A DNA stretch of 64,000 nucleotides from Telmatospirillum siberiense (GTDB lineage: Bacteria > Pseudomonadota > Alphaproteobacteria > Rhodospirillales > Magnetospirillaceae), in assembly GCF_002845745.1 (NCBI RefSeq), contig NZ_PIUM01000004.1:1-64000 (forward strand), in the 5' to 3' direction. The translations under genes and the position numbers were made by a program. Positions 10,012 through 20,479 of the stretch are shown here, one piece after another; the stretch's first letter is position 1; each line of letters begins with the position of its first letter. A model generated the notes under the pieces. It ran no database searches, was not told the DNA's origin, and saw only the letters and a program-made list of their open reading frames with translations.

Positions 10012-13000
10012 ATGAATCCTTCGCGTATTTTCATCGAGCGGCCGGTCGCCACGACCCTGCTGATGATCGCCGTGATGCTGCTCGGCATGGTCGCCTACAG
10101 CTATCTGCCGTTGTCGGCCCTGCCGGCCGTGGATTATCCGACCATCCAGGTGCAGACCTTCTATCCGGGCGCCAGTCCCGACGTGATGGGTTCCGCCGTC
10201 ACCGCCCCCCTGGAAAAGCAATTGGGGCAGATGGCCAATCTGCGCCAGATGTCGTCGCGCAGCGCCAGCGGCGTTTCGGTCATCACCTTGCAGTTCGATC
10301 TCGCGCTGGCCCTGGACGTCGCCGAACAGGAAGTGCAGGCGGCGATCAATGCGGCCAACAGCCTGCTGCCGTCCGATCTGCCGTCGCCGCCGGTCTATGC
10401 CAAGGTCAATCCCGCCGATACGGCCATCCTGACCCTGGCGCTGACATCCAATTCCATGCCGCTCACCGAGTTGCGGCGTATCGCGGAAACGCGCCTGGGG
10501 CAGAAGATCTCGCAGGTTCCCGGCGTCGGCCTGGTCAGCATCGCCGGCGGCAACCGGCCGGCCATTCGCGTCCGCTTCGATCCCCGCAAGCTCGCCGCCT
10601 ATGGACTGGCCATCGACGACCTGCGGACCCAGATCGGCAATCTCAACGTCAATACCGCCAAGGGAACGCTGGACGGCCCGCACCGTTCCTGGACCATCGA
10701 CAGCAACGACCAGATCCAGAGCGCCGACGAGTATCTTTCCTCGGTCATTGCCTACAAGAGCGGGCGCGCCGTGCTGCTTTCCGATGTCGCCGACGCCGTC
10801 GAGGGGCCCGAGGACACGCAACTCGGCGCCTGGATGGACAAGACGCCGGCGATTCTGCTCAATGTCCAGCGCCAGCCGGGCGCCAACGTCATCCAGGTGG
10901 TGGACGCCATCAAGGCGGTGTTGCCGAACCTGCAATCCTCCCTGCCGAAATCGGTGGTCATCACGCCTTTGACTGACCGCACCACCACCATCCGCGCCTC
11001 GGTCTCCGACGTGGAGATCGAGCTGTCGCTCGCCGTCGGCCTGGTCGTCGTCGTGCTGTTCCTGTTCCTGAGCGATCTCAGGGCGACGCTGATTCCCAGC
11101 CTGTCCGTGCCGCTTTCCCTGATCGGCGCGCTGGCCGTCATGTATCTCTGGGGCTTCAGCCTCGACAATCTGTCGCTGATGGCGCTGACCATCGCCGCCG
11201 GATTCGTCGTCGACGACGCCATCGTGGTGATCGAAAATATCGCCCGCTACGTGGAGAAGGGCGAGCCGCCGTTCCAGGCTGCGCTGAAAGGCGCCGGCGA
11301 AATCGTCTTCACCATCATCTCGCTGACCATTTCCCTGCTGGCGGTGCTGATTCCGCTGCTGTTCATGGCCGATGTGGTGGGCCGCCTGTTCCACGAGTTC
11401 GCCATCACCCTGGCGGCCACCATCGTGGTCTCCGCCATCGTCTCGCTGACCCTGGTGCCGATGATGAGCGCCCGGCTCCTGCGCTCGCCGGAGCAGCGGA
11501 AGGCCGGACCGCTGGCCCGCGCGATGGAAGGGACGATCTCGCGGAGCATTGCCGGCTACGGTCGCCTGCTGGACGTGGTCTTGGAACATCGGACGGCGAC
11601 GCTGATGGTCGCCATCGGCACCTTCGCCCTGACGGTCCTTCTCGTGGTGACCGCGCCCACCGGCTTCTTTCCGACCCAGGACGTCGGCATTCTGCAAGGC
11701 GTCACCGTGGCGCCGGCGGGCGTCTCCCGCGCCGCGATGGCCGAACGTCAGCGAAAGGTGGCCGAGGTGCTGCTGGCCGACAAGGACGTCGTCAGCCTGT
11801 CCTCCTTCATCGGAGTGGATGGAACCAACGCCACGCTCAACAACGGCAGGCTGGTGGTCAATTTGAAGGGCAAGGGCGAGCGCGGCCCGCTTGGCTCGAC
11901 CATCGCCCGTCTGCAGGCGGCGGCGGGCGCCGTTCCGGGAATCCATCTCACCTTGCAGCCGGTGCAGGATCTGACCATCGACACCAATGTCAGCGCCGCG
12001 CGCTATCAAATGATCGTGCAGACCACCGACCGGACGCTTCTCAATGTCTGGGTGCCCCGTCTGGTCGAGCGGCTGCGCGCCTTGCCCCAGCTCACCGACG
12101 TCGCCAGCGACGAGCAGGCCGATGGTCCGGCCCTTTATATCAGCATCGATCGCCAGACGGCCGGGCGCTACGGCATCACTCCGGCCAGCGTCGACAACGC
12201 CCTTTACGATTCCTTCGGTCAGCGCATCATTTCGACCATTTTCACCCAGTCGAACCAGTATCGGGTGATCATGGAGGCGGATAATTCGGTGGCGCGGGAT
12301 GCCAGCGCCCTCGATTCCATCTATCTGCCGTCCTCCACCGCGACCACCGGCCAGGTGCCGTTGTCGTCCATCGTGCATGTCGAGGAAAGAAGAATGCCGC
12401 TGGTCTCCTCGCGGCTCAACCAGGCGCCGGCGGCCACCGTTTCGTTCAACCTGGCCTCGGGCGTGGCCTTGAGCGACGGCGTCCAGGCCGTCGAGCAGGC
12501 CAAGGCCCAGCTTCAGGCGCCGGAAAGCGTCCAGTTCATCTATCAGGGCACGGCCTCGGCCTATCGCTCCTCGCTGTCCAACGAACTGGCGCTGGTGCTG
12601 GCCGCGGTGGTCACCATGTACATCGTCCTGGGCGTTCTCTATGAAAGCTTCATCCATCCGTTGACGATCCTCTCGACGCTTCCCTCCGCCGCGGTCGGCG
12701 CCCTGCTGGCGCTGCGCCTGGCCGGAGCCAGCCTCGATATCGTCGCGGTCATCGGCATCGTGCTCCTGATCGGCATCGTCAAGAAGAACGCCATCATGAT
12801 GATCGACTTCGCCCTGGCCGCCGAGCGGGGCGAGGGCCTGTCGCCGCTGGAGGCCATCCGCCATGCCTGCCTGCTGCGGTTCCGGCCCATCATGATGACG
12901 ACCCTGGCCGCCCTGTTCGCTGCCTTGCCGCTGATGCTGGGCAGTGGCGTCGGCTCCGAGTTGCGCCGTCCGCTGGGCCTGGCCATCGTCGGCGGGTTGC

Positions 13001-13098
13001 TGGTCAGCCAGTTGCTGACGCTGTTCACCACGCCGGTGATCTATCTGGCCTTCGATTCCCTGGGCCGGCGCCTGCGCGGACGGGACGGATCGGCATGA
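10012..13098 (+). CDS. mdtB: RND multidrug efflux permease (MdtB-type)
   Basis: A 1028-residue inner-membrane proton-driven pump with the canonical start [20 protein letters not shown], two porter domains and twelve predicted TM helices. The proton-relay region in TM4 reads [13 protein letters not shown], and the second half repeats the motif [15 protein letters not shown]. The open frame begins earlier, at 9835, but that portion overlaps the adaptor gene. ATG at 10012, 4 bp after the adaptor stop, is the family start. It overlaps the next pump gene by 4 bp, so the two probably assemble as a heterotrimer as MdtB and MdtC do. Confidence 0.93.
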   Translation: MNPSRIFIERPVATTLLMIAVMLLGMVAYSYLPLSALPAVDYPTIQVQTFYPGASPDVMGSAVTAPLEKQLGQMANLRQMSSRSASGVSVITLQFDLALALDVAEQEVQAAINAANSLLPSDLPSPPVYAKVNPADTAILTLALTSNSMPLTELRRIAETRLGQKISQVPGVGLVSIAGGNRPAIRVRFDPRKLAAYGLAIDDLRTQIGNLNVNTAKGTLDGPHRSWTIDSNDQIQSADEYLSSVIAYKSGRAVLLSDVADAVEGPEDTQLGAWMDKTPAILLNVQRQPGANVIQVVDAIKAVLPNLQSSLPKSVVITPLTDRTTTIRASVSDVEIELSLAVGLVVVVLFLFLSDLRATLIPSLSVPLSLIGALAVMYLWGFSLDNLSLMALTIAAGFVVDDAIVVIENIARYVEKGEPPFQAALKGAGEIVFTIISLTISLLAVLIPLLFMADVVGRLFHEFAITLAATIVVSAIVSLTLVPMMSARLLRSPEQRKAGPLARAMEGTISRSIAGYGRLLDVVLEHRTATLMVAIGTFALTVLLVVTAPTGFFPTQDVGILQGVTVAPAGVSRAAMAERQRKVAEVLLADKDVVSLSSFIGVDGTNATLNNGRLVVNLKGKGERGPLGSTIARLQAAAGAVPGIHLTLQPVQDLTIDTNVSAARYQMIVQTTDRTLLNVWVPRLVERLRALPQLTDVASDEQADGPALYISIDRQTAGRYGITPASVDNALYDSFGQRIISTIFTQSNQYRVIMEADNSVARDASALDSIYLPSSTATTGQVPLSSIVHVEERRMPLVSSRLNQAPAATVSFNLASGVALSDGVQAVEQAKAQLQAPESVQFIYQGTASAYRSSLSNELALVLAAVVTMYIVLGVLYESFIHPLTILSTLPSAAVGALLALRLAGASLDIVAVIGIVLLIGIVKKNAIMMIDFALAAERGEGLSPLEAIRHACLLRFRPIMMTTLAALFAALPLMLGSGVGSELRRPLGLAIVGGLLVSQLLTLFTTPVIYLAFDSLGRRLRGRDGSA

Positions 13099-16000
13099 GC
13101 ATTACCGAACTGTTCATCCGCCGGCCGGTGGCGACCACGCTGCTGACCATCGGAATCGTCCTGGCCGGCGGCTTCGCCTTCTCCCATCTGCGGGTCGCCC
13201 CGCTGCCGCGTGTCGATTATCCGGTCATGCGGGTCCAGGCGCAGATGGCCGGCGGTAGTCCGGAGACGATGGCGGCGACCGTCGCGGCTCCGCTCGAACG
13301 CCATCTCGGCCAGATCGCCGGCCTGGTCACGATGACCTCGCAGAGCAGTTCGGCCAATACGCAGATCATTTTGCAGTTCGACACGGACCGCGATATCGAC
13401 GGAGCCGCCCGCGACGTGCAGGCGGCGCTGAACGCCGCCCATGCCGATTTGCCGACAAGCCTCAAAAGCAATCCGACCTACGACAAGTTCAATCCGGCCG
13501 ACGCGCCGATCCTGATCGTCGGACTGACCTCGAAGCGCTATACGCCGGGCCAGCTTTACGACATCGCCAACAGCATGATCTCCCAGCGCCTGGCCCAGCT
13601 CAAGGGGGTGGGCAATGTGCAGATCGGCGGCAGTTCGCTGCCGGCGGTCCGCGTCGATCTCAATGCCGACGCGCTCTTCAAATACGGCATCGCGCTGGAG
13701 GATGTGCGGGCCGCCCTGTCGGGGGCCAATGCCAACAGTCCGAAGGGGATCATCGAGGAGGGGGACAAGCGCTGGCAGCTCTACGCCAACGACCAGGTGC
13801 TCAAGTCCGACGATTACAGCGGTCTCGTCGTCGCCTATCGCAATGGCCGGGCGATCCAGTTGAGCGACGTGGCCACCTTGAGCGATTCGGTGGAAACCAT
13901 CCGGGCTCAGGGTCTGGCCAACGGCGAGCCGGCGGTGGTGATGATCATCTTCAAACAGCCCAACGCCAACATCGTCGAAACGGTGGATGCCGCCAAGGCG
14001 CTGTTGCCGCAGTTGCAGGCCGGTTTGCCCGACGGCGTCAAAATGATCGTCGCCGCGGACCGCAGCGTCACCATCCGCGCCTCGCTCGCCGATACCGAGC
14101 GAACGCTGGTTCTGTCGGTCCTGCTGGTCATCCTGGTGGTCTTCGTCTTTTTGCGCAACGCCCGGGCTACCCTGGTTCCCAGCATCGCCCTGCCGGTCTC
14201 GCTGATCGGCACTTTCGCCGCGATGTATCTGCTGGACTACAGCCTGGATAATCTGTCGCTGATGGCGCTCACCGTCGCCACCGGTTTCGTCGTCGACGAC
14301 GCCATCGTCGTACTGGAGAACGTGACGAGGCTGATCGAGGCCGGCAAGCCCCGCCTTCAGGCGGCCATCGAAGGGGCCCGGCAGGTTTCCTTCACCGTCA
14401 TTTCCATGAGCGTGTCGCTGATCGCGGTCTTTCTGCCCATCATGCTGATGACCGGGCTGGTGGGGAAAATCTTCCGCGAATTCGCCGCCGTCATGTCGCT
14501 GGCCATCCTGATCTCCTTGGTGGTTTCGCTGACCACGACGGCCACCCTGTCGGCTTACGTCCTGCCGCCCGCGGCCGGCAAGCAACCCGGCCGTCTCTCG
14601 CGCCGGGTGGAAAGCGCCTTCATCGCGGTGCAGGATCTTTATGTCAGGTCGCTGGCGCATGCCATGCACCATAAACTGCTGGTGACTTTGTCCCTGCTGG
14701 TCACCATCGGGCTCAATGTCGTGCTGTTCGTCATCGTGCCGAAGGGATTGTTTCCCCAACAGGACGCCGGACTGCTGATGGGCGGCATCCAGGCCGATCA
14801 GGCCATCTCCTTTCAGGCGATGCGCGACAAGTTGAAGACGGCGGCGGCCATCGTTCAGGCCGATCCGGCCGTCGAAGCGACGATCGGCTTCACCGGCGGG
14901 CGCAGCACCAATTCCGCCAATGTGTTCGTCAGCCTGAAGCCCCGGTCCGAGCGGGATGGCGTCCAGCAGGTGATGGACCGGTTGCGCCCCCAGCTTTCCG
15001 CCATCGCGGGCGCTCGTCTGACGATGTTTCCCATGCAGGATCTGTTCATCGGCGGGCGCCAGAGCTTCTCCCAGTTCCAATATACCCTGCAATCGGACAG
15101 CACGGCGCTTCTCTACACCTGGACGCCCAAGCTTCTGGCCGAACTGAAGAACGATCCGATCTTCACCGATCTGCAAACGGACCAGCAGATAGGGGGCGTG
15201 CAGAGCAGGGTGGTGATCGACCGGCCGACCGCGGCGCGTTTCAACCTGACCCCCGAGATCGTCGACGCGACCCTTTACGACGCCTTCGGGGAGCGGCAGG
15301 TCTCGACGATCTACAAGGAGATCAATCAGTATCACGTGGTGATGGGGCTGGCCCCGCAGGACCTGGAAGATCCCTCGAGTCTGTCGAAAATCTATGTAAG
15401 CACGTCGGGGCTGTCGGCCAGCGGCTCGTCCTCGACCAATTTCGCCGGCGGGACCGCCACCAGCGGTTCATCGAGCAGCGGCACTTCGTCTTCCAGTGCC
15501 AAGAATCAATCGACCAATTCGATCGCCACCAGCAGTTCCAGCGCTTCCAGCGGCAGCGCTATTTCGACCTCGTCCGAGACGATGATCCCGTTGGGAGCCT
15601 TCGCCCGCTTCGAGGAAGGAGCGACCCCCGTCCAGGTCAACCATCAGGATGGTTTCGCCGCCAGCACCATTTCCTTCAATCTGGCCACCGGCCATACCCT
15701 GGACGAGGCGGTCACCGCCATAGCCCGGGCCGAGCAGACGATCCATCTGCCGACCTCCGTGCATGGCGCTTTCGCGGGGACGGCGTCGTCGTTTCAGCAA
15801 GCCCTGCGCGCCGAAGTGATCCTGATCATCGTCGCACTGTTTACCGTCTATGCCGTCCTCGGTATTCTCTACGAAAGCTGGATCCATCCGCTGACCATCC
15901 TTTCGACGCTGCCGTCGGCCGGCGTCGGCGCCGTGCTGGCCCTCCTGATCTCGGGTACGGAATTTTCGATCATCGCCTTGATCGGGGTGATTCTTCTGAT

Positions 16001-16343
16001 CGGCATCGTCAAAAAGAACGCCATCATGATGATCGACTTCGCCCTGACGGCCACCCGCACCGAGGTCATGTCCGCCGAGGAGGCCATCTTGAAGGCCTGC
16101 CGCCTGCGCTTCCGCCCCATCATGATGACGACGTTTTCCGCCGTTCTCGGCGCCGTTCCGCTGTTGCTCGACAGCGGTGAGGGGTCCGAGCTGCGCCGGC
16201 CCCTCGGCATCGCCATCATCGGCGGGTTGCTCGTCAGCCAAGTATTGACTCTTTACACGACCCCGGTCGTCTATGTCCTGCTTGATCGTTTTCATCTGCG
16301 CGGCCGGTCGCCCCTGCCGCAAGCTCTTCCAAAGGCGGAATGA
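13095..16343 (+). CDS. mdtC: RND multidrug efflux permease (MdtC-type) with a Ser-rich insertion
   Basis: A 1082-residue RND pump, again with the TM4 motif [13 protein letters not shown] and [15 protein letters not shown]. It is about 50 residues longer than its partner because of a Ser/Thr/Gly-rich low-complexity segment at about residues 772-830 (nt 15410-15585). The segment sits where the partner has a short loop ([16 protein letters not shown]). This loop lies in the second periplasmic porter/docking half. The gene overlaps both neighbours by 4 bp. The reading frame is intact through the insertion. Confidence 0.92.
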   Translation: MSITELFIRRPVATTLLTIGIVLAGGFAFSHLRVAPLPRVDYPVMRVQAQMAGGSPETMAATVAAPLERHLGQIAGLVTMTSQSSSANTQIILQFDTDRDIDGAARDVQAALNAAHADLPTSLKSNPTYDKFNPADAPILIVGLTSKRYTPGQLYDIANSMISQRLAQLKGVGNVQIGGSSLPAVRVDLNADALFKYGIALEDVRAALSGANANSPKGIIEEGDKRWQLYANDQVLKSDDYSGLVVAYRNGRAIQLSDVATLSDSVETIRAQGLANGEPAVVMIIFKQPNANIVETVDAAKALLPQLQAGLPDGVKMIVAADRSVTIRASLADTERTLVLSVLLVILVVFVFLRNARATLVPSIALPVSLIGTFAAMYLLDYSLDNLSLMALTVATGFVVDDAIVVLENVTRLIEAGKPRLQAAIEGARQVSFTVISMSVSLIAVFLPIMLMTGLVGKIFREFAAVMSLAILISLVVSLTTTATLSAYVLPPAAGKQPGRLSRRVESAFIAVQDLYVRSLAHAMHHKLLVTLSLLVTIGLNVVLFVIVPKGLFPQQDAGLLMGGIQADQAISFQAMRDKLKTAAAIVQADPAVEATIGFTGGRSTNSANVFVSLKPRSERDGVQQVMDRLRPQLSAIAGARLTMFPMQDLFIGGRQSFSQFQYTLQSDSTALLYTWTPKLLAELKNDPIFTDLQTDQQIGGVQSRVVIDRPTAARFNLTPEIVDATLYDAFGERQVSTIYKEINQYHVVMGLAPQDLEDPSSLSKIYVSTSGLSASGSSSTNFAGGTATSGSSSSGTSSSSAKNQSTNSIATSSSSASSGSAISTSSETMIPLGAFARFEEGATPVQVNHQDGFAASTISFNLATGHTLDEAVTAIARAEQTIHLPTSVHGAFAGTASSFQQALRAEVILIIVALFTVYAVLGILYESWIHPLTILSTLPSAGVGAVLALLISGTEFSIIALIGVILLIGIVKKNAIMMIDFALTATRTEVMSAEEAILKACRLRFRPIMMTTFSAVLGAVPLLLDSGEGSELRRPLGIAIIGGLLVSQVLTLYTTPVVYVLLDRFHLRGRSPLPQALPKAE

Positions 16344-17731
16344 TGATTCGCATTTCTCCCTACCTGCTGCCCCTGCTTCTGGCCGGTTGCGTGGTCGGTC
16401 CCGACTATGTTCCCCCGTCCGCTCCGACACCGGCCGTCTATAAGGAACTGCAGGGCTGGACGCCGGCCCGCCCGTCCGACGATATCGATCGCGGCGCCTG
16501 GTGGAGCGTTTATCAGGATCCGCTGCTCGACGAGCTTGAGCGCCAGATCGATATCGGGAACCAGAATCTCCGGGCCTATGAGGCGGCTTATCGCAGCGCC
16601 CGCGCGGTGGTTGACGAGGCCCGCGCCAACTATTTCCCGACCGTTTCGGCGAGCGGGTCGGGCCAGCGCCAGCGGACCAGCAGCCTCATCGCGTCGTCCA
16701 AGTCGGTGCAGGCGAGCGCGAGCTGGGATTTGGATCTGTGGGGCAAGGTGCGCCGCCAGGTGGAAAGCGACCAGTCGGCCGCCGAGGCCAGCGCCGCCGA
16801 ACTGGCCTCCATCCGCCTGTCGGCCCAGGGCGAGCTGGCGACCTATTATTTCGAGCTTCGCTACCAGGACTCGCTGGCCCGGCTGCTGACCGAGACCGTC
16901 GACGCCTATCAGCGGTCGCTTTCCATCACGCGAAACCAGTACACGGCCGGCGTGGCGTCGCGTTCCGACGTCATCACCGCCGAGACGCAGTTGAAGTCGA
17001 CGCAAGCCAGTCTGATCGTCACCGGCGTGCTGCGCGCGCAATACGAACACGCCATCGCCATCCTGATCGGCAAGCCGCCGGCCGAGCTGACCATTTCGGC
17101 GGGATCGCTGACCGCCGCAGTGCCGGATGTTCCGGTTCAGCTGCCGGCCACCCTGCTGCAGCGCCGTCCCGACATCGCCCAGGCCGAGCGGACCATGCAG
17201 CAGGAAAATGCGCTGATCGGCGTCAAGACCGCCGCCTATTATCCGGACATCAGCCTGTCGGCGGATTTCGGCTATTCCAGCGCCACCACCGCCTTGTTCA
17301 AGACGTCGAAACAGATCTGGTCGCTGGCCGCCAGCGGGTCCGAAACGCTGTTCGACGCGGGCGCGCGCGGCGCCGCGGTGGAACAGGCGGAAGCCACCTA
17401 CGATCAGGCCGTGGCCAATTACCGCCAGACCGTTCTGACGGCCTTCCAGGATGTCGAGGATGGGCTGTCGGGCCTGCGCGTCCTGTCCGACCAGGCGAAG
17501 ATGCAGGCCGAGGCGGTGGCCGCCGCGCGCGAGGCGCAGCGGATCGCCCTTAACGAATACAAGGCCGGCACCGCCAACTATACGACGGTGGTGACCGCCC
17601 AGGCGACCGCGCTGACCAACGAGCAGACGGCCCTGCAGATCCAGCAGAACCTGATGACCACCAGCGTCTCCCTGATCAAGGCCCTGGGGGGCGGCTGGTC
17701 GGTGGACTCGCTGCGGGAGGCGGCGCGCTGA
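16340..17731 (+). CDS. Outer-membrane efflux lipoprotein (NodT/OprM family)
   Basis: A 463-residue TolC-like outer-membrane factor. The signal peptide ends in the lipobox LLLAGC, so Cys is lipidated, and the start of the mature protein (VVGPDYVPPSAPTPAVYKE) is typical of the NodT family. Two outer-membrane-efflux repeats with long alpha-helical barrels follow (GVASRSDVITAETQLKSTQ and YKAGTANYTTVVTAQATALT). It overlaps the upstream pump by 4 bp and closes the four-gene efflux operon at 8814-17731, giving a complete tripartite pump. Confidence 0.93.
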   Translation: MMIRISPYLLPLLLAGCVVGPDYVPPSAPTPAVYKELQGWTPARPSDDIDRGAWWSVYQDPLLDELERQIDIGNQNLRAYEAAYRSARAVVDEARANYFPTVSASGSGQRQRTSSLIASSKSVQASASWDLDLWGKVRRQVESDQSAAEASAAELASIRLSAQGELATYYFELRYQDSLARLLTETVDAYQRSLSITRNQYTAGVASRSDVITAETQLKSTQASLIVTGVLRAQYEHAIAILIGKPPAELTISAGSLTAAVPDVPVQLPATLLQRRPDIAQAERTMQQENALIGVKTAAYYPDISLSADFGYSSATTALFKTSKQIWSLAASGSETLFDAGARGAAVEQAEATYDQAVANYRQTVLTAFQDVEDGLSGLRVLSDQAKMQAEAVAAAREAQRIALNEYKAGTANYTTVVTAQATALTNEQTALQIQQNLMTTSVSLIKALGGGWSVDSLREAAR

Positions 17732-17839
17732 GGCGCGAATATTATTGTATTATCAGCGTATTAAGTGTCATTGCAGTAAGAGGGGTAAAAGGGCGGGCTT
17801 CATAGTCTTCTCCCTCGCCCCTTGTGGGATCGATGCCGT

Positions 17840-17887
17840 CCGGACGTCCGCTGGACGTCCGGCGCGAACGCGCCAGTGGCGCGTTCG
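17840..17887. repeat. Two adjacent perfect hairpins
   Basis: CCGGACGTCC and its complement (17840-17849 and 17853-17862, loop GCT) are followed directly by GAACGCGCC and its complement (17866-17886, loop AGT). They belong to a non-coding stretch of about 640 bp (17732-18375) that holds only palindromic repeats. Confidence 0.55.
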
Positions 17888-17907
17888 TCGGCAATCGATG
17901 GCGGGGC

Positions 17908-18028
17908 CCGCTCTCGCGGGAGGGTGAGGGGGGAAGTCGCACGACGCCTGAGAGTTTTCTTCCGCCTGTCGGCGGAATGCCCCTCATCCCAACCCTTCTC
18001 CCGCGAGGGGAGAAGGGCTTTTTCCCGA
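17908..18028. repeat. Long imperfect palindrome with CTCTCCCGC-type arms
   Basis: The left arm (CTCTCGCGGGAGGGTGAGGGG) and the right arm (CCCCTCATCCCAACCC, then CTTCTCCCGCGAGGGGAG) pair across about 60 bp. The right arm is itself a hairpin. The same kind of sequence appears near 2481-2510 and 32411-32592, so this is a dispersed intergenic palindrome family. Confidence 0.5.
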
Positions 18029-18045
18029 CCTTTTGCCCCAATTAC

Positions 18046-18118
18046 TCATTGCGAGGAGTAAGGCGACGCGGTAATCCAGGACTGCCCTGGACTGCTTCGC
18101 TTTGCTCGCAGTGACGGC
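18046..18118. repeat. Dispersed palindrome of the TCATTGCGAGGAG...CTCGCAGTGACG type
   Basis: A left arm, TCATTGCGAGGAGTAAGGCG, and a right arm, CTTCGCTTTGCTCGCAGTGA, pair around AATCCAGG-actgc-CCTGGACT. Intergenic palindromes of this form (TTGCGAGG...CTCGCAATGACG) are scattered in many bacterial genomes. No coding potential was seen. Confidence 0.5.
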
Positions 18119-18216
18119 ATTATCTCCGCGACAAAGTCGCAAGCTACCGCAGGATATTCAGAAAACGGCGCTGCGAAAATTGCGGATGTTCAATAACGCA
18201 AGAGTGCTGAACGATC

Positions 18217-18244
18217 TCAAGGTGCCCCCGAACAATCACCTTGA
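18217..18244. terminator. Small hairpin downstream of the phosphatase-like gene
   Basis: TCAAGGTG (18217-18224) and CACCTTGA (18237-18244) form an 8-bp perfect stem with a 12-nt loop. It lies about 130 bp beyond the stop of the minus-strand gene at 18376 and lacks a clear T-tract, so the terminator role is weak. Confidence 0.25.
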
Positions 18245-18375
18245 GGGGTGAAGGATGATCTCGCCGGACATCACGGCATCCGGCGACAGGATGGGTGGCG
18301 TCCGGCCTTGCCTGACCGGTCAGCGGGTATCCGCATCGCCGCGTTTCCGGTGGCGATGTCCGCGTTTTCCTTCGA

Positions 18376-18813
18376 TTACGGTTTGTCCCTGCCTGTTTCG
18401 CGGTCGATGAAGGCGATCTGGTTCGGATTGGTGATCGGGAAGCCGGCCTCGGCCGCGGTGGCCAGTGCCGCGTCCCTGTCCTTGACACCCAATGCCACGA
18501 GCGCCACCGCCGTGGCCCGGGGACCACCGGCGCAATGAAGGAAGACCGGACCTTTGGCTTCGTCCAATAGCTTCTTGAGCGCCGCCGCCTGCTCCGGCTG
18601 GAGGTCGTTTGGATCGACCGGGATATGGTGGTAGTCCATCCCGGCGGCCTGCGCCACTTGCCCCTCTTCAGCGGGGGAAAGCGGTTGGTCGGCCTCGCCA
18701 TCGCGGCGCATGTTGATCACCGTGGTGAAGCCTTCGGCCTTGAGTCCCGTGACCTCGTCGGCGGTCGGTTGTCCAGCCACCTCGATTTTGTCAGTCAACT
18801 TGCCGCGTCTCAT
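18376..18813 (-). CDS. Beta-lactamase-hydrolase-like / dual-specificity phosphatase-fold protein (TIGR01244-like)
   Basis: A 145-residue cytosolic protein with a tyrosine-phosphatase-like fold. Near the N-terminus are KIEVAGQPTADEV and TTVINMRRDGE, and the P-loop-like motif is VFLHCAGGPRA. The spacing between Cys and Arg (C-A-G-G-P-R) is one residue shorter than the classic CX5R loop, as in the BLH/TIGR01244 group, some of which act on sulfur compounds. The start at 18813 is preferred because AAGGAG lies 7 nt upstream; an in-frame ATG at 18819 is too close to that site. It stands alone between repeat-filled intergenic regions. Confidence 0.75.
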   Translation of the reverse strand: MRRGKLTDKIEVAGQPTADEVTGLKAEGFTTVINMRRDGEADQPLSPAEEGQVAQAAGMDYHHIPVDPNDLQPEQAAALKKLLDEAKGPVFLHCAGGPRATAVALVALGVKDRDAALATAAEAGFPITNPNQIAFIDRETGRDKP

Positions 18814-18960
18814 GGCCATTCTCCTTGGTTATGCCCCGCTTCGAGGTAGCACGAAATGACCTCCGCCGCCAGGAAGGCTAGCTAGGGCATGTGGAGATTC
18901 AGCAATTGGCCGGATGGAGTTCGTCCTCTTGATCGTTCCTGTGCGCTCCGGCTTTTGATG

Positions 18961-19210
18961 AACCACCAAGGCACCAAGGCACCAAGGTGGCGGAGTATAC
19001 CACTGGCATTTTCCCGTCCTGTCATCGACTGTCGGCCGAATGCCTGCGGCGCAGATTAGCCGCCGCCGACTGATCCGAAAGACGCCTTGGTGTCTTGGTG
19101 CCTTGGTGGTTCAAAATATCCGGGGTTTCCTTTCATGCAATCGGGGAACCAGAGGCAACGGGAGCCCCCCTCAAGGGGGTATGGCCGTCTGAATGTCCAC
19201 GCGCCCTAGT
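18961..19210. repeat. Dispersed palindromic element, copy 1 (AACCACCAAGGCACCAAGG arms)
   Basis: Arms at 18961-18987 and 19085-19111 are near-perfect complements made of three ACCAAG(A/G)C units. They enclose about 97 bp. The right arm is followed by about 95 bp (from CAAAATATCCGGGG) that matches, in inverted orientation, the left flank of the second copy at 40124-40380. It occupies most of the gene-free stretch 18820-19400. No ORF with coding character lies inside. Confidence 0.7.
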
Positions 19211-19364
19211 TGTGACTCGAGGTTTCTTTATTCCGGTCGGCCGACCGGTCGGGAAGCTGCCGGCTGGTCCGGAAATTGATCCCGATCCCGTTTCCCAACC
19301 CGGTCATAGCGCCCCCGGCCTGACAAGGCGGGCGAATTTCCTTGCCTCGCCGACATCGGCGGCA

Positions 19365-19388
19365 TAGTCTGTCGAAACTACGACACTA
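19365..19388 (+). promoter_or_regulatory. Possible operator upstream of the Rrf2 gene
   Basis: A 24-bp imperfect inverted repeat begins TAGTCTGTCG and ends CGACACTA, immediately before the ribosome-binding site GGAG at 19395-19398. Rrf2 proteins often repress their own operons from such a position. Evidence is pattern and position only. Confidence 0.35.
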
Positions 19389-19403
19389 CTAGTCGGAGTT
19401 ATG

Positions 19404-19952
19404 ATGTCATTCATTAGTACCGGCGTCGAATATGGGTTGCACTGCCTCCTTTATTTGACGGCCCCGACACCTAACGCTCCGGCTCCGGGCGTTCGTGATC
19501 TTGCCGACCTGCAAGGCGTTCCCGCCGAGTATCTGGCCAAGGTCTTCACCAAACTGTCCAAGGCCGGCCTGGTGGTGGCCACCGAGGGGGCGAGGGGGGG
19601 CTTCGCTCTGGCGCGGCCGGCGGATGAAATCAGCTTCCTGGATGTCGTTCGTGCGATCGACGGAGACAAGGCGCTCTTCGAGTGCCGGGAAATTCGCGAT
19701 CGTTGCGCCGTCTTCAATTCCGAGGCGCCGGCTTGGGCGACCAGGGGAGTTTGCTCGATCCACGCCATCATGCTGGCCGCCGAAAAGCGGATGAGGGACG
19801 AACTGGCCAGTCACTCATTGCAGGAACTTGCCATGCAGGTTGCCGCCAAGGTGCCGTCCAGCTTCAGCCTCCAAATCGCCAACTGGCTGGAGGAGAGAAC
19901 CTTAAACCGTCGTGGCGATCACGATGCTCACCATTTGGAGAACCAATCATGA
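19404..19952 (+). CDS. Rrf2-family transcriptional regulator
   Basis: A 182-residue winged-helix regulator. The HTH covers about residues 1-60 (GVEYGLHCLLYL, VPAEYLAKVFTKLSKAGLV), followed by the family motif GARGGFALARPADEISFLDVVRAIDG. Three cysteines (C94, C101, C117) sit where iron-sulfur-sensing members such as IscR and NsrR bind a cluster. It may therefore sense redox state or nitric oxide. ATG at 19404 is 5 nt from GGAG; ATG at 19401 is only 2 nt away. Its stop overlaps the start of the next gene (ATGA), so the pair is cotranscribed. Confidence 0.88.
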   Translation: MSFISTGVEYGLHCLLYLTAPTPNAPAPGVRDLADLQGVPAEYLAKVFTKLSKAGLVVATEGARGGFALARPADEISFLDVVRAIDGDKALFECREIRDRCAVFNSEAPAWATRGVCSIHAIMLAAEKRMRDELASHSLQELAMQVAAKVPSSFSLQIANWLEERTLNRRGDHDAHHLENQS

Positions 19953-20404
19953 CTCAACGGCTTGACCTGACGAAAATTTCTCCCGACGGCTACAAGGCGA
20001 TGCTGGGAGTGCATTCATATGTGCAGAACAGCGGCCTGTCACTCGGGCTGCTGGAACTGGTGAAGATACGTGCGTCACAGATCAACGGCTGCGCCTTTTG
20101 TATCGCCATGCATGTTCCCTTGGCCCGCAAGCATGGGGTCAGCGACGATCAATTGCATCTTCTCGCCGCTTGGCGCGAAGCGCCGATCTATAGCCCGAAG
20201 GAACGCGCCGCCCTGGCCTGGTCGGAAGCCCTGACCCACCTTACCGGAGGCGACGTTCCCGACGCGGTATATGCCGAGATTCGCCAGCATTTCTCGGAGA
20301 AGGAAGTGGCCGATCTGTCTTTTGCGATCGCTGAAATCAACGCCTGGAATCGCCTGATGATTTGCACCCGGACCCCGCCCCAGTTTGGAAGCCCGGCGGC
20401 CTGA
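19949..20404 (+). CDS. Carboxymuconolactone decarboxylase / AhpD-like alkylhydroperoxidase
   Basis: A 151-residue AhpD-fold protein. The redox-active motif CAFCIAMH, with preceding SLGLLELVKIRASQING, is the peroxidase signature; CMD-family decarboxylases lack the CxxC pair. A proton-relay-type helix follows (ALAWSEALTHL). It probably reduces organic peroxides or reactive electrophiles in the cytosol. It is translationally coupled to the Rrf2 gene upstream, consistent with a peroxide- or redox-induced operon. The long open frame upstream of 19949 overlaps the Rrf2 gene and is not used. Confidence 0.88.
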   Translation: MTQRLDLTKISPDGYKAMLGVHSYVQNSGLSLGLLELVKIRASQINGCAFCIAMHVPLARKHGVSDDQLHLLAAWREAPIYSPKERAALAWSEALTHLTGGDVPDAVYAEIRQHFSEKEVADLSFAIAEINAWNRLMICTRTPPQFGSPAA

Positions 20405-20479
20405 ATCCTCTATGCCGGGAGGGAAATAGCTGCCGTCATCTGCGCTCGGCGCGTGCCATTCCGTTCATCAACCATCGTC

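Noticed and set aside
9988-12864. 958-codon minus-strand open frame
   Set aside because: It is antisense to the RND pump, is rich in Gly, Gln, His, Arg and Asp with no domain motif, and arises from the high GC of the real gene.
18144-18701. 185-codon minus-strand open frame
   Set aside because: It overlaps the phosphatase-like gene in another frame and is Arg/Ser-rich with no motif.
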